Assembly (NCBI GenBank): GCA_963717125.1
Contig: CAVQVG010000015.1
Coordinates: 496,001-560,000, forward strand
From: RYN-230 sp963717125
GTDB lineage: Bacteria; Actinomycetota; Actinomycetes; Streptosporangiales; Streptosporangiaceae
Length of the DNA: 64,000 nucleotides
Reading direction: 5' to 3'
Numbering within the stretch: the first letter of the stretch is position 1; each line of letters begins with the position of its first letter. The position numbers were made by a program, and so were the translations under genes. The notes under the pieces were generated by a model. The model was not told the DNA's origin. It ran no database searches and saw nothing but the letters and a program-made list of their open reading frames with translations. Positions 1 through 8,053 of the stretch are shown one piece after another.

Positions 1-123
1 TGCGGTGACGAGTATCCGCCGCTCAAGGGGTCGCCGGGCGCGGTGGTCTGCACCAAGCCGTGTCACCCGGCCGCGGAGCTGCATCTGAACCACGAAACCG
101 GCTGGGCCTGGCGGACGCGCTGA
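1..123 (+). CDS. C-terminal fragment of an unidentified protein
   Basis: The window opens inside a reading frame on the plus strand that ends in TGA at 121-123. About 40 residues are visible, starting CGDEYPPLKGSP, with two cysteines close together (CTKPC) and a tryptophan-rich end (GWAWRTR). Codon third positions are GC-rich like the neighbours, so it is probably the true end of a gene that begins outside the window. I do not recognise the family. It converges with the minus-strand transporter whose stop is 47 bp away. Confidence 0.5.
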   Translation, partial: CGDEYPPLKGSPGAVVCTKPCHPAAELHLNHETGWAWRTR

Positions 124-169
124 AGGGCCGCGCGGGTTCAAGCACCCCGGCGGCGCAAAGCAAACACTC

Positions 170-1174
170 CTAGACCTCTTCCGGATGCTTCGGCGCGCCG
201 GTCGCCCGGTCCAGACCGTCGTCGGCACGCTGCGGACCGCCATCCGGCGGCTTCGGCACGGGCAGCACCCGGCCCGCGGTGCGGCGCAGGTCTTCGGTGG
301 CGGTACGGCGCAGGTCCTGGCTCTTCTCCCGGAGGTCGCTCAGCGCGGGCGCGCGGGCGACCAGGATCACGCCCGCGATCAGGGCCACGATCCCGGCCGC
401 CTGGAGCGCGATCGTGGCGGGCGTGATGCGGATCACGTCGCCGAAGACGACCACCCCGAGCAGGATGCCCACTACCGGCTCGCCCGCGGTGATGCCCGGC
501 AGGGAGGCGTGCAGCGGCGCGGCGGTGAACGAGCTCTCCATCAGCCACAGGGCCAGGACGGCCGCGGCGGCCAGCGAGTAGGCGGGCCAGGTGGTCAGCG
601 CCGCGACGATGCCGTGGCGGTCCACGATGAGCAGAGTGCTCCGGGTCAGCGCGTCGGAGATGCCGAAGATCAGGCCGGCCGCCAGCCCGGTGAGCGTGGC
701 CCGCCGCTGCCCGGTCCGGCGCAGCCCGGCGCGGACCAGCAGCAGCGCGATGGCGCCGATCGCGGCGGCGGCTGGCCAGTACGCCGCGGACCCGATGTGA
801 TCACCGCCGGCGCCGACCGCGCGCGCCGCGGACAGCGCGCCGACCCCCGAGGCCAGCAGCACGGCACCGGCGATTTCCGACTTCCGCGGCCGCACCCCGG
901 CCAGCGGGATGGCGACGACCAGGGCCCAGAGCAGGCTGGTGGCGAGCAGCGGCTCGGCCACCGACAGCTGGAGGTTGTCGAAGGTGTAGGCGGACAAGAT
1001 GTAGCCCGCCGTCATCACGCCGATGCCGGCCAGCCAGCGCGGCTTGCGGATCAGCTCCGCGATCAGCTTCAGGTGCAGGAAGTATTTGGTCGGCGCCTGC
1101 TCGGCGGACTGCTGCTGAAGCACCAGCCCGGTCCCGACCAGCAGCGCGGCGCACAGTGCGATGGCGATGTGCAT
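170..1174 (-). CDS. DMT-superfamily membrane protein (EamA/NIPA-like)
   Basis: This is a 334-residue polytopic membrane protein with about nine hydrophobic segments over residues 1-275 and a charged, proline-rich cytoplasmic tail of about 60 residues. The order of helices and the motif AEPLLATSLLWALVV, with a matching half later (AGEPVVGILLGVVVFGD), fit the internally duplicated drug/metabolite transporter fold, where the second half repeats the first. The substrate cannot be read from sequence. It starts at an ATG and is monocistronic: the next minus-strand gene upstream begins 128 bp away. The charged tail (DLREKSQDLRRTATEDLRR) is unusual for the family and may be a coiled coil. Confidence 0.8.
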   Translation of the reverse strand: MHIAIALCAALLVGTGLVLQQQSAEQAPTKYFLHLKLIAELIRKPRWLAGIGVMTAGYILSAYTFDNLQLSVAEPLLATSLLWALVVAIPLAGVRPRKSEIAGAVLLASGVGALSAARAVGAGGDHIGSAAYWPAAAAIGAIALLLVRAGLRRTGQRRATLTGLAAGLIFGISDALTRSTLLIVDRHGIVAALTTWPAYSLAAAAVLALWLMESSFTAAPLHASLPGITAGEPVVGILLGVVVFGDVIRITPATIALQAAGIVALIAGVILVARAPALSDLREKSQDLRRTATEDLRRTAGRVLPVPKPPDGGPQRADDGLDRATGAPKHPEEV

Positions 1175-1301
1175 CAGGCCACCACGTCAGGGTTCACCGT
1201 TTCGTCCCTGCCTGGGCACCACCGTCGGATGCTCCCGCCTTCATTCTGCCCCCCGTCCTTCATTGTGCCCCCCATCCGGGCATGCTTGCCGCAACACCGG
1301 G

Positions 1302-1859
1302 TCACGCGGCGCTGACCTGGTGCTCGATCCGGCTGAGCAGGGCGCGCAGTTCGGCCACATCTCCCTTGGTCGCGGCCTGCTCAGCGGGCTTGAGGCTCAG
1401 TACCAGCTGGCCGCCTGGCTCGAGCGCCCCGGTCTGCACGTCGCTGACGTCGTCCCCGTTCTGCAGCCGCACCGCGTTGTCGAGTTCGCTGCGCCGCAGG
1501 CCCAGGTGCACGAGGGCGCGCTGCATGACATGCCCGTCGCTGATGACCGTGGTCGGCTGGCCGTCGAAGATCCGGGCCGCGGTGGCGCTGACCGCGATGA
1601 GCCGGTTGACCGCGGTGTTGACCGCCACCAGGGTGACCGCGCCCACCGCCCCGCCGGTCAGCGAGGAGTCGTTGCCGATGACCGCGTTCTGCACCACGTT
1701 CGACAGCAGGAAGATCACCACGAAATCGAACGTGTTCATGGTGGCCAGGCCGCGCTTGCCGGTGATCCGGAAGAGCACGGCGATCAGCGCGTACACGGCC
1801 ACCGTCCGGATGATCTTCTCGGTGAGCGGGATCTGCTCGGCGAACATGGCGTGCCACAT
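1302..1859 (-). CDS. DUF421 (YetF-like) membrane protein
   Basis: This 185-residue protein has three N-terminal membrane helices (roughly residues 14-85) followed by a soluble domain. FRITGKRGLATMNTFDFVV is the hallmark of the DUF421/YetF family, and the soluble part keeps the family pattern in which a conserved Leu-Arg pair (LGLRRSELDNAVR) precedes the short beta domain. The molecular function of the family is not firmly known; members are often linked to envelope stress. The start is an ATG with GGAGG seven bases upstream. The length is normal for short members. The gene stands alone, downstream of the hairpin at 1963-1998 that ends the NlpC/P60 gene. Confidence 0.85.
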   Translation of the reverse strand: MWHAMFAEQIPLTEKIIRTVAVYALIAVLFRITGKRGLATMNTFDFVVIFLLSNVVQNAVIGNDSSLTGGAVGAVTLVAVNTAVNRLIAVSATAARIFDGQPTTVISDGHVMQRALVHLGLRRSELDNAVRLQNGDDVSDVQTGALEPGGQLVLSLKPAEQAATKGDVAELRALLSRIEHQVSAA

Positions 1860-1962
1860 GCTGGCCTCCAGGGCTGCTCGGCAACGGCCCCGGGCCTGTC
1901 CCGCCCGGTACCAGATCCGGCCAGCTACCCAGCCGGCGGTGGTGTATCCGGCCCGCGAAGTG

Positions 1963-1998
1963 CTGGCCGGCCTGGGACGCTGGCCCCAGGCCGGCCAG
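1963..1998 (-). terminator. Strong GC hairpin after the NlpC/P60 gene
   Basis: A perfect 14-bp stem (CTGGCCGGCCTGGG paired with its complement) closes an eight-base loop. It lies 15 bp beyond the stop of the minus-strand NlpC/P60 gene. There is no T tract, which is common for actinobacterial terminators. Termination is inferred from position and structure only. Confidence 0.6.
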
Positions 1999-2012
1999 CG
2001 GTCATCCGCTCG

Positions 2013-2486
2013 TTAACCTGCGCCGCGCACCCGGAAGAACATGGTCGGGTGCCACCACGCGTTCGTGGCGTGCCAGCCGATCAGCGTGCCGGCATCCAGC
2101 GCCCCGAACGTGTGGCCAGGCCGGACGAAGAACTCGACGTGCCCGGTGCCGTAGAAGGCCAGATCCCCGCGGCGCGCCTGGCGCTCGCTCTCCCTGATCA
2201 GCTTGCCGGAGGCCAGCATCTGATACGTGGTCCGGCCGAAGTACACGTGTTCCCGCGCGTACGCGGCGGACACCAGGCCGGAGCAGTCGTAGCAGCCAGG
2301 GCCGCTACCGCCCCAGCAGTACGGATGGCCGGCCGTGTGGTGGTACGCCCACAAATAAGCCGCCAGTCGCGAGGGTCTGGTGCCCGCGCTGGCGGCCTGC
2401 GGGGCGGTAGCGAGGGGAATCGCCACCAGTGCGGCCAGAGCCAGGGGAAGGAACAGGAAACGGTGGAAAATGCGATGCTTGCCCAC
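2013..2486 (-). CDS. Secreted NlpC/P60-family peptidoglycan hydrolase
   Basis: The 157-residue protein has a signal peptide (basic start GKHRIFHRF, hydrophobic core, cleavage near AASA at about residue 34). The mature part is a compact NlpC/P60 papain-like domain: the catalytic cysteine lies in CYDCSGLVSAAY (about residues 65-76) and the histidine in GTGHVEFFV. Such enzymes cut peptide cross-links of the cell wall outside the membrane. The start is a GTG with GGGAG six to seven bases upstream. The domain is small, with no SH3 or coiled-coil targeting module, and three extra cysteines near the active site could form a disulfide. The gene is monocistronic and followed by a hairpin. Confidence 0.8.
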   Translation of the reverse strand: MGKHRIFHRFLFLPLALAALVAIPLATAPQAASAGTRPSRLAAYLWAYHHTAGHPYCWGGSGPGCYDCSGLVSAAYAREHVYFGRTTYQMLASGKLIRESERQARRGDLAFYGTGHVEFFVRPGHTFGALDAGTLIGWHATNAWWHPTMFFRVRGAG

Positions 2487-2860
2487 GAGGGGGCTCCCAT
2501 ATCGCAGGGTGCTTCCGCTGCGCCGGCCACAGGTTCAGGGTGACGGGCGAACTCAGCCGGAAAGCCCGACAAAACGTGGACCTTAGCGGAAAAGGTCTGG
2601 CAAAACTGGTATTTGCGGACATCCGAAGTGTCGCCGGCCACCCGGCGGCCGCTGACCGGGCGCTGGGGGCGGTGGACGAGGCCGGTCGTGTGCTCGGTGA
2701 CGCCGCCGCCCGCACGTCGCACGACGAGGACATCGGCGTCGTGCGGCCCGGCGAAGGCCTGGAACCACCGAACGCGGGGCCGACCGGACCCAATGTCACC
2801 CTGGGTAAGCGATACACACTCACCGTTCAGGTGTGGCACCCCGCCGAGCCCGGCACGTAG
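2487..2860. other. Gene-free gap upstream of the NlpC/P60 gene
   Basis: This 374-bp gap should hold the promoter of the NlpC/P60 gene. Open frames run through it on both strands with GC-rich third positions (for example minus-strand residues reading RWFQAFAGPHDADVLVVRRA), but none has a convincing start, ribosome site or recognisable family. I treat it as non-coding or as unrecognised gene debris. Confidence 0.4.
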
Positions 2861-3724
2861 CTAACCGGCGAGGTGCTGGCAGAGGGTTAGCAGGTCGGCC
2901 ACGCCGGGCACGGTCAGGTGCGGGCGGCGGCCTGGGGGCAAGTGGTCGAACGCGCCGATCGCACCGATCCCGGTGCCCACCGCGACGGCCAGCGCCCGGC
3001 CGCGGTGCGCCATCGGCACCTCCAGGTCCGGGTCGTCGCCGACCACCACGACCCGCGGCCCGGGCACCCCGAGACGGCCGGCCGCGCAGCGGAACGCGTG
3101 CAGCGACGGCTTCCCGACCAGGTGCAGGCGGCTGCGGGTCATGCTCTGGATCATTACCGAGATGGCCCGGGAGGTGCCCAGCGCCCGGCCGTCCGTGGTG
3201 GCGAAGAACTTGGACTGGGAGCAGGAGTACAGCGCGGCGCCGGCCCACACCGCGTGGCAGGCGGCCTCCAGCGCCGGCATGGTGAACTCGGGATACCAGC
3301 CGACCAGCACGGCATCGATCCGGTCCGGCCGCCCCACCGGCGGCACCGGCTCCACGCCGGCCTCGCGCAGCGGGCCGGCCAGGCCGTCGTGGCCGAGCGT
3401 CAGCACCCGGCGGTACCCGGCCCGGCGGAACAGTCCGGCCGCGCTGCTGGCCGGGGTCAGCACCGCGTCGTCAGCCAGGCCGAAGCCGATCTCGCGCAGC
3501 GCCCCCGCCAGCTCCCCCGGCGTCCGGGTGGTGCCGTTGGTCAGCACCACGAACGGGACGCCGCGCCGGGTCAGCCAGCGGGTCAGGCCGAGCGCGCCGG
3601 GCAGCGGGGCCAGCCGGTGGTTCCTCCGGTCGCCGAGCACCAGCGTGCCGTCCAGGTCGAGCACGAAGCCGTGCGCCGCGCGCAGCCGCCCGGCCACCTC
3701 GGCCGGCAGCTCACCGGCCAGCAC
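2861..3724 (-). CDS. HAD-superfamily phosphatase, NagD-like
   Basis: The 287-residue protein is a haloacid-dehalogenase-type hydrolase. Motif I, VLDLDGTLV, places the nucleophile and acid at D23 and D25. Motif II is VLTNGTTR (about residues 60-67), the lysine motif is LVGKPS, and motif IV is VVVGDDPDLEVPMA. The insertion between motifs II and III is of the C2 cap type seen in NagD, p-nitrophenyl phosphatase and phosphoglycolate phosphatase. It should remove phosphate from a small molecule. The start is GTG and overlaps the end of the carboxyltransferase gene by 14 bp, so it is the last gene of the biotin-carboxylase operon. A phosphatase beside a phosphate-transferring enzyme pair suggests it acts on the same pathway's phosphorylated intermediate (inference). 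Confidence 0.8.
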   Translation of the reverse strand: MLAGELPAEVAGRLRAAHGFVLDLDGTLVLGDRRNHRLAPLPGALGLTRWLTRRGVPFVVLTNGTTRTPGELAGALREIGFGLADDAVLTPASSAAGLFRRAGYRRVLTLGHDGLAGPLREAGVEPVPPVGRPDRIDAVLVGWYPEFTMPALEAACHAVWAGAALYSCSQSKFFATTDGRALGTSRAISVMIQSMTRSRLHLVGKPSLHAFRCAAGRLGVPGPRVVVVGDDPDLEVPMAHRGRALAVAVGTGIGAIGAFDHLPPGRRPHLTVPGVADLLTLCQHLAG

Positions 3725-5207
3725 GCCGGCCCGCCGGCGAAGGGCCGAGCTCCAGCGTGCCGCCCGGCTTCTCGATGATCAACCGGGACGGGGCCAGCTC
3801 CCGCAGCTCACCCAGTCCGCGCAGCAGGTCCAGGACCCCGGTCAGCTCCGGGTTGTAGTGCTGGGCCGCGGGCCCGGCGGCCAGCATCGCGTCCACCTGG
3901 TCGGCCGGCATCGTCGCCCGGAGCAGCAGTTCCTCGTCCGGCAGCCCGGCGCCCAGCCGCCGCCGCAGCTCGGCGGGCGACGGTGGCGGCGGCTCCGCGC
4001 GCAACTGGGCGGCCCGCAGCCGGGACAGGATGCGGTCCGCGACGTCCGGGGCCACCGGCACCGCGGGCCGCCCGAAGCTGCCCAGCACGTACCGGATCAG
4101 CTGGTCCGAGACGTTCCCGTAGCGCTCGGCGCCGATCACGTTGGACAGCGCCTGGGCGCAGACCAGCTGCGGGAACGGGGTGACCATGATCGGGTAGCCG
4201 AGCTCGGCCCGGACCTGGCTCACCTCGGCCAGCACCGCGCCGAACCGGTGCTCCAGGCCCAGCTCGGCGAGCTGGCGGCGCATGGTCGTCATGACCCCGC
4301 CCGCCACCTGATGGCGCAGGAACGCCGCGTCGTACTCCTGCGGAGTCCCGGCGGGCAGGCTCTCGGCGCGGGCCAGCGCGGTGAAGTAGCCGGCCACCGC
4401 GGCGAGCAGCCGGTCGTCCACGGGCACGGTGTGGCCCAGCGAACGCAAGTTGGCCACCAGCCGCTGCGCGTCCGGCAGCGAGGTGCCGTTGGCCAGCGCC
4501 CCGCAGGCCACGTGCAGCGCCGCCACCCCGAGCGAAGCGGCGGTCAGGCAGGTGAGCGGGGACAGCCCGATCGTGCAGTGCGAGTGCAGCTCCAGCGGCA
4601 TATCCCCGAGCCCCGCCCGGACCGCCGGGATCAGGGTGCGGGCCCGGTCCGGGGCGAGCAGCCCGGCCGGGTCCTTGATGTAGACCCGGTCGATGTCCGG
4701 GCATCCGGCCAGCTCCGCCGCGACCCCCGCGTAGTAGCCGTCGTCGTGCGCGTCGCTGATCGTGAAGACCAGCGCGGCGATGATCTCGGCCGCGCCGGCC
4801 CGGCGGATCAGCCGCGCCGAACGCCGCATCGCGCCCAGGTCATGCATGGGATCCAGCACGACGAACCGGGACAGGCCCGCCTCGACCAGCCGGTCGTAGG
4901 CCAGCTGCATCAGCTCGGGGTGCACCGGCTCCCAGGAGATGAAGCGCAGCCCGGACCCGATGAACTGGAGCGGCGTGCCCGGCATGGCCGCGTGGGTGAG
5001 CCGGATCCGCTGCCACGGGTCCTCCCGGTGGGTGCGCACCGCCACCCCCATGTGCGTGCTGGAGGTGAAGTCCACCGCGCGGAACCCGACCCGGCCCAGC
5101 ACCGGCGCGATCTGCACGATCTGCCGGGTGGTCAGCCCGGTGGCGCCCCACAGGCTCTGGTTGCCGTCCCGCACCGACACGTCGACCAGCTGGATGTCAG
5201 CCATCAC
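3711..5207 (-). CDS. Biotin-dependent carboxyltransferase, pyruvate carboxylase/OadA type
   Basis: The 498-residue protein is the carboxyltransferase of a multi-subunit biotin enzyme: it moves CO2 between carboxybiotin and a 2-oxo acid or related acceptor. An HMGL-like TIM barrel fills residues 1-270. The metal-binding region starts with VSVRDGNQSLWG, the lysine that is normally carbamylated lies in YIKDPAGLLAP, and the metal histidines lie in LELHSHCTIG. A helical PYC/OadA-type domain follows (about 290-450). The usual RDAHQS motif is RDGNQS here, a histidine-to-asparagine change, and the usual HTHD is HSHC. The protein lacks a fused biotinyl domain; the carrier is encoded two genes upstream. 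It overlaps the biotin carboxylase gene by 11 bp. The substrate is unknown. Confidence 0.8.
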   Translation of the reverse strand: MMADIQLVDVSVRDGNQSLWGATGLTTRQIVQIAPVLGRVGFRAVDFTSSTHMGVAVRTHREDPWQRIRLTHAAMPGTPLQFIGSGLRFISWEPVHPELMQLAYDRLVEAGLSRFVVLDPMHDLGAMRRSARLIRRAGAAEIIAALVFTISDAHDDGYYAGVAAELAGCPDIDRVYIKDPAGLLAPDRARTLIPAVRAGLGDMPLELHSHCTIGLSPLTCLTAASLGVAALHVACGALANGTSLPDAQRLVANLRSLGHTVPVDDRLLAAVAGYFTALARAESLPAGTPQEYDAAFLRHQVAGGVMTTMRRQLAELGLEHRFGAVLAEVSQVRAELGYPIMVTPFPQLVCAQALSNVIGAERYGNVSDQLIRYVLGSFGRPAVPVAPDVADRILSRLRAAQLRAEPPPPSPAELRRRLGAGLPDEELLLRATMPADQVDAMLAAGPAAQHYNPELTGVLDLLRGLGELRELAPSRLIIEKPGGTLELGPSPAGRRAGR

Positions 5208-6592
5208 CGGCCACCCGCCGCAGGAACCGCCCGGCCCACCCGGTGTCCACGCCCCCGGCGGCGAACTCGGCGTCCGCGGCCAGCGCCGCGTGCAGCCCCA
5301 GGTTGGTCGGCACCCCGGTGATCCGGCACCGGGCCAGCGCGCCGCGCAGCCGCCGCACCGCCTCGGCCCGGTCCCGGCCGTACACGATCACCTTGGCCAG
5401 CAGCGAGTCGTAGTACGGCGGCACCCGCGTGCCCGGCTGCACGTGGGTGTCCACCCTGACCCCCTCCCCCACCGGAAAAACAGCTTCCCGTATAACGCCG
5501 GGGCCGGGCCGGAAGCCGTTGGCCCAGTCTTCGGCGTTGATCCGGCACTCGAGCGCGTGCCCGCGCACCGGCACCGCGGCTGGGTGTGCGGCAGAGTGTG
5601 CGGCTGCGGTGTGCGGCAGAGTGCCCGGGCCGGAGTAGGCGGCCTTCGGCCAGGGCGATCTGCTCGGCGACCAGATCGACGCCGCAGACCGCCTCGGTGA
5701 CCGGGTGCTCGACCTGGATACGGGCGTTCAGCTCGAGAAAGTAGAACGCGCCGCGGTCGCAGTCGACGAGGAACTCGGCGGTGCCCGCCCCGTGGTAGCG
5801 GAGCTGCTTGCCGAGCGCGGCCGCGGCCTGGTCCAGGCCGGCCCGCAGCCCCTCGCCCAGCCCGGGCGCGGGTGCCTCCTCGGCCAGCTTCTGGTAGCGC
5901 CGCTGCACCGAGCAGTCCCGGTCGCCGAGCCGGAGCATGGTGTCGCCGTCGCCGAGCAGCTGGACCTCGATGTGCCGGCCGCGGGTCACGAAGCGCTCCA
6001 GGTAGACCCTCGTGTCGCCGAACGCCGCCCCGGCCTCGGCCATCGCCCGGTGCACCGCGTCGCCCAGCTCGCCCGGCTGGGTGACCAGCCGGATGCCCCG
6101 GCCGCCGCCACCGCCGGCCGCCTTGACCAGCAGCGGCCAGCCGATCTCCGCGGCCAGCCGCCGGGCCTGGGCGGGGTCGTGCACCTCGCCGCCGGGCAGC
6201 ACCGGCAGGCCCGCGGCCAGGGCGTGCTCACGGGCGGCCAGCTTGTCGCCCGCCGCCGCCAGCACGTCCGCGCTGGGCCCGATGAACGTGATCCCAGCCG
6301 CGGCGCAGGCCCGGGCGAGCCGGGGGCTCTCGGCCAGGAACCCGTAACCGGGGTGCACGGCGTCGGCCCGGGCGGCCCGCGCCGCGGCCACCACGGCCAC
6401 CGCGTCCAGGTAGCTGGCGGCCGGCTCGGCCGGGCCGAGACAGATCACCGCGTCGGCCAGCCGGGCGGGCACCGAGTCCAGGTCGGCCGCGGAGGCACCC
6501 AGAACCGCCTCGATGCCGAGCCGGTGGCAGGTACGGATGATGCGCACGGCGATCTCGCCGCGATTGGCGATCAGGATCCGGCGCAACGTCAT
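5197..6592 (-). pseudogene. Biotin carboxylase subunit, frameshifted by a 25-bp insertion
   Basis: The first about 330 codons encode an AccC-like biotin carboxylase that carboxylates biotin using ATP and bicarbonate. Visible are the ATP loop AAGGGGGRGIRLV and the active-site stretch FLELNARIQVEHPVTE. After GRLLRPGHSAAH the frame breaks. The correct C-terminal domain (PVRGHALECRINAEDW onward, ending RFLRRVAGDG) continues in another frame from about 5574 down to 5197. The cause is visible: a near-perfect direct repeat at 5576-5623 adds 25 bp. Removing one copy restores one frame of 456 residues, the normal family length. The gene overlaps its neighbours on both sides. It could be a recent null mutation, a phase-variable allele or an assembly error. 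Confidence 0.8.
5576..5623. repeat. Imperfect 24-bp tandem duplication inside the biotin carboxylase gene
   Basis: Two copies of GCGGCTG(C)GGTGTGCGG plus CAGAGTG lie head to tail at 5576-5598 and 5600-5623. They differ only by one inserted C. Together they displace the downstream frame by 25 bp, which is one more than a multiple of three. Confidence 0.85.
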
Positions 6593-7077
6593 GCCGGGCC
6601 GGGGTCGATCCGCATCAGCACGGTGTCCTGGGCGGCGAATTCCGCGTCGGCCACGCAGAGTTCCGCGACCGTGCCGCGCTGGCCGGCGCAGACCGAGTTC
6701 ATCAGCTTCATCGTCTCCACGATGCCGACCACGGTGTCCGGGCCGACGAGGCTGCCCACCTCGACGAACGGTGGCGCGCCGGGGCGGGGCGCGCGGTAGA
6801 ACGTGCCGGGCAGCGGCGCGCGTACCTCGGCCAGCCCGGCCCTGGGCTCCCGATCGGCGGGAGCATCAGTTCCGGCCGGCGTGCCCTGGTCCGGGACCGG
6901 GCTGGCCGGCGGCAGGATCTCCGGTTCCGCCGTGATCTCGGTCGTCTGGGTCCATTCCCCGTCGGCGTCGCGGCTCAGGGTGAGCTCGAAACGGCTGGTG
7001 CGCAGCCGCAGCTCACCGAACGGCAGCGTGTCCAGCAGTTGCAGGATGTCCTGCACGTCGTCGCTGGTCAGGAACAT
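6589..7077 (-). CDS. Biotin carboxyl carrier protein
   Basis: The 162-residue protein carries biotin between the carboxylase and carboxyltransferase subunits. Its N-terminal 45 residues (VQDILQLLDTLPFGELRLR) resemble the AccB leader, a proline/alanine-rich hinge follows (about 50-85), and the biotinyl domain fills the rest. The biotinylated lysine is K124 in the motif ETMKLMN, a close variant of the usual EAMKMMN. The start is an ATG. The stop overlaps the start of the biotin carboxylase gene by four bases (ATGA type), indicating translational coupling. It sits between the dikinase-like pair and the carboxylase, which ties the two enzyme systems into one operon. Confidence 0.9.
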   Translation of the reverse strand: MFLTSDDVQDILQLLDTLPFGELRLRTSRFELTLSRDADGEWTQTTEITAEPEILPPASPVPDQGTPAGTDAPADREPRAGLAEVRAPLPGTFYRAPRPGAPPFVEVGSLVGPDTVVGIVETMKLMNSVCAGQRGTVAELCVADAEFAAQDTVLMRIDPGPA

Positions 7078-7107
7078 GGTCTCCGGGCTCCGGGGTTGGG
7101 CTTGCGG

Positions 7108-8040
7108 TCAGGTGGGCTGGTTCTTGCTGAGCAGGTCGAGCACGTGGCCGAACGGGGTGGCCTGGGGCGAGGACAGCGGCCCGGCCTGGCGCTGCGCCCA
7201 GACCGTTTCCGGGCGGCTTTGCAGCAGGAACAGGCCCGTACCGGGCGGGCTGCCGCTGGCGATGGCCCATTCGATGTCCTGCGCGGCGCCGTAGTGGTCT
7301 TCGACGCGCCGGCCGAGCTGGGCCAGCGCCCGCACCTCCGCGTCGGTCAGGCACGGCTGGCGCTGCTGGCCCGGCGGGACGTCGGCGGCCAGCACCCCGG
7401 GCCCGTCAGGTGCGGGCACGTGCTGCCGGGTCTTGACCGCCACCTGGCGCCGGACGATCCCCCCGGTCACCTTGCTGACCAGGAAGCTGTCCGGGGTCAC
7501 CGCACCGCCGACCACGGCCGAGCCGAGTCCCCAGGCCGCCTCGATCGCGATCACCGACCGGTCGCCGCTGGCCGGGCTCCGGGTGAACATGACCCCGGAG
7601 CAGCGCGCGTCAACCATCCGCTGCACCAGCACGGCCATGGCCAGCCCGGCTTCCGGCAGGCCGCGGTGCTGCCGGTAGCTGACCAGCTCGGGGCGGTAGA
7701 GGCTGGCCCAGCACTTGCGCACGTGCGCGGCCACCGCGTCCGCGCCGCGCACTCCCAGGTAGCTCTCCGCGGTGCCCGCGAAGCTGGCGACGGCGCTGTC
7801 CTCGGCGGTCGCGCTGGACCGCACCGCTACCGGCGGGCCGCCCAGCGCGCGGTAACCGGCGGCGATCGCGGCGTCCAGGACCGCGGGTGGCTCGGCGCAG
7901 GCGGGCGCGGTGACCACGTACCCGTCCGGCACCGGGAAGCCGGCCTGGATCAGCTCGCCCAGGCTGGCGCCCTTCCCGCCGGCCAGCAGGCGGTCCCCGA
8001 TGCCGAAGTCCCGGAGCGGCCGGACCGTGGTGCTCGCCAT
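7108..8040 (-). CDS. PEP/pyruvate-binding (dikinase N-terminal) ATP-grasp subunit
   Basis: The 310-residue protein corresponds to the N-terminal ATP-binding domain of PEP synthase, pyruvate phosphate dikinase and related dikinases. It opens with the family signature GGKGASLGELIQAGFPVPDGYVVT, continues with AVRSSATAEDSAVASFAGTAESYLGV, and ends with the ATP-grasp strand DIEWAI and the closing motif FLLQSRPET. It should split ATP and pass the beta-phosphate to a histidine in the partner subunit. The ATG at 8038-8040 (MASTTVRPL) is preferred over one 36 bases upstream because it aligns with family starts. The gene follows the swivelling-domain gene by 13 bp, so the usual single polypeptide is split in two. 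Confidence 0.85.
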   Translation of the reverse strand: MASTTVRPLRDFGIGDRLLAGGKGASLGELIQAGFPVPDGYVVTAPACAEPPAVLDAAIAAGYRALGGPPVAVRSSATAEDSAVASFAGTAESYLGVRGADAVAAHVRKCWASLYRPELVSYRQHRGLPEAGLAMAVLVQRMVDARCSGVMFTRSPASGDRSVIAIEAAWGLGSAVVGGAVTPDSFLVSKVTGGIVRRQVAVKTRQHVPAPDGPGVLAADVPPGQQRQPCLTDAEVRALAQLGRRVEDHYGAAQDIEWAIASGSPPGTGLFLLQSRPETVWAQRQAGPLSSPQATPFGHVLDLLSKNQPT

Positions 8041-8053
8041 GATCTGCCGGCCG

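Noticed and set aside
2429..2860. A 143-codon plus-strand frame between the NlpC/P60 and HAD genes
   Set aside because: GC-rich third positions occur on both strands here, there is no start signal and part of it is antisense to the NlpC/P60 signal peptide.
2973..5321. A 782-codon plus-strand frame
   Set aside because: Antisense shadow of the HAD and carboxyltransferase genes, with no domain.
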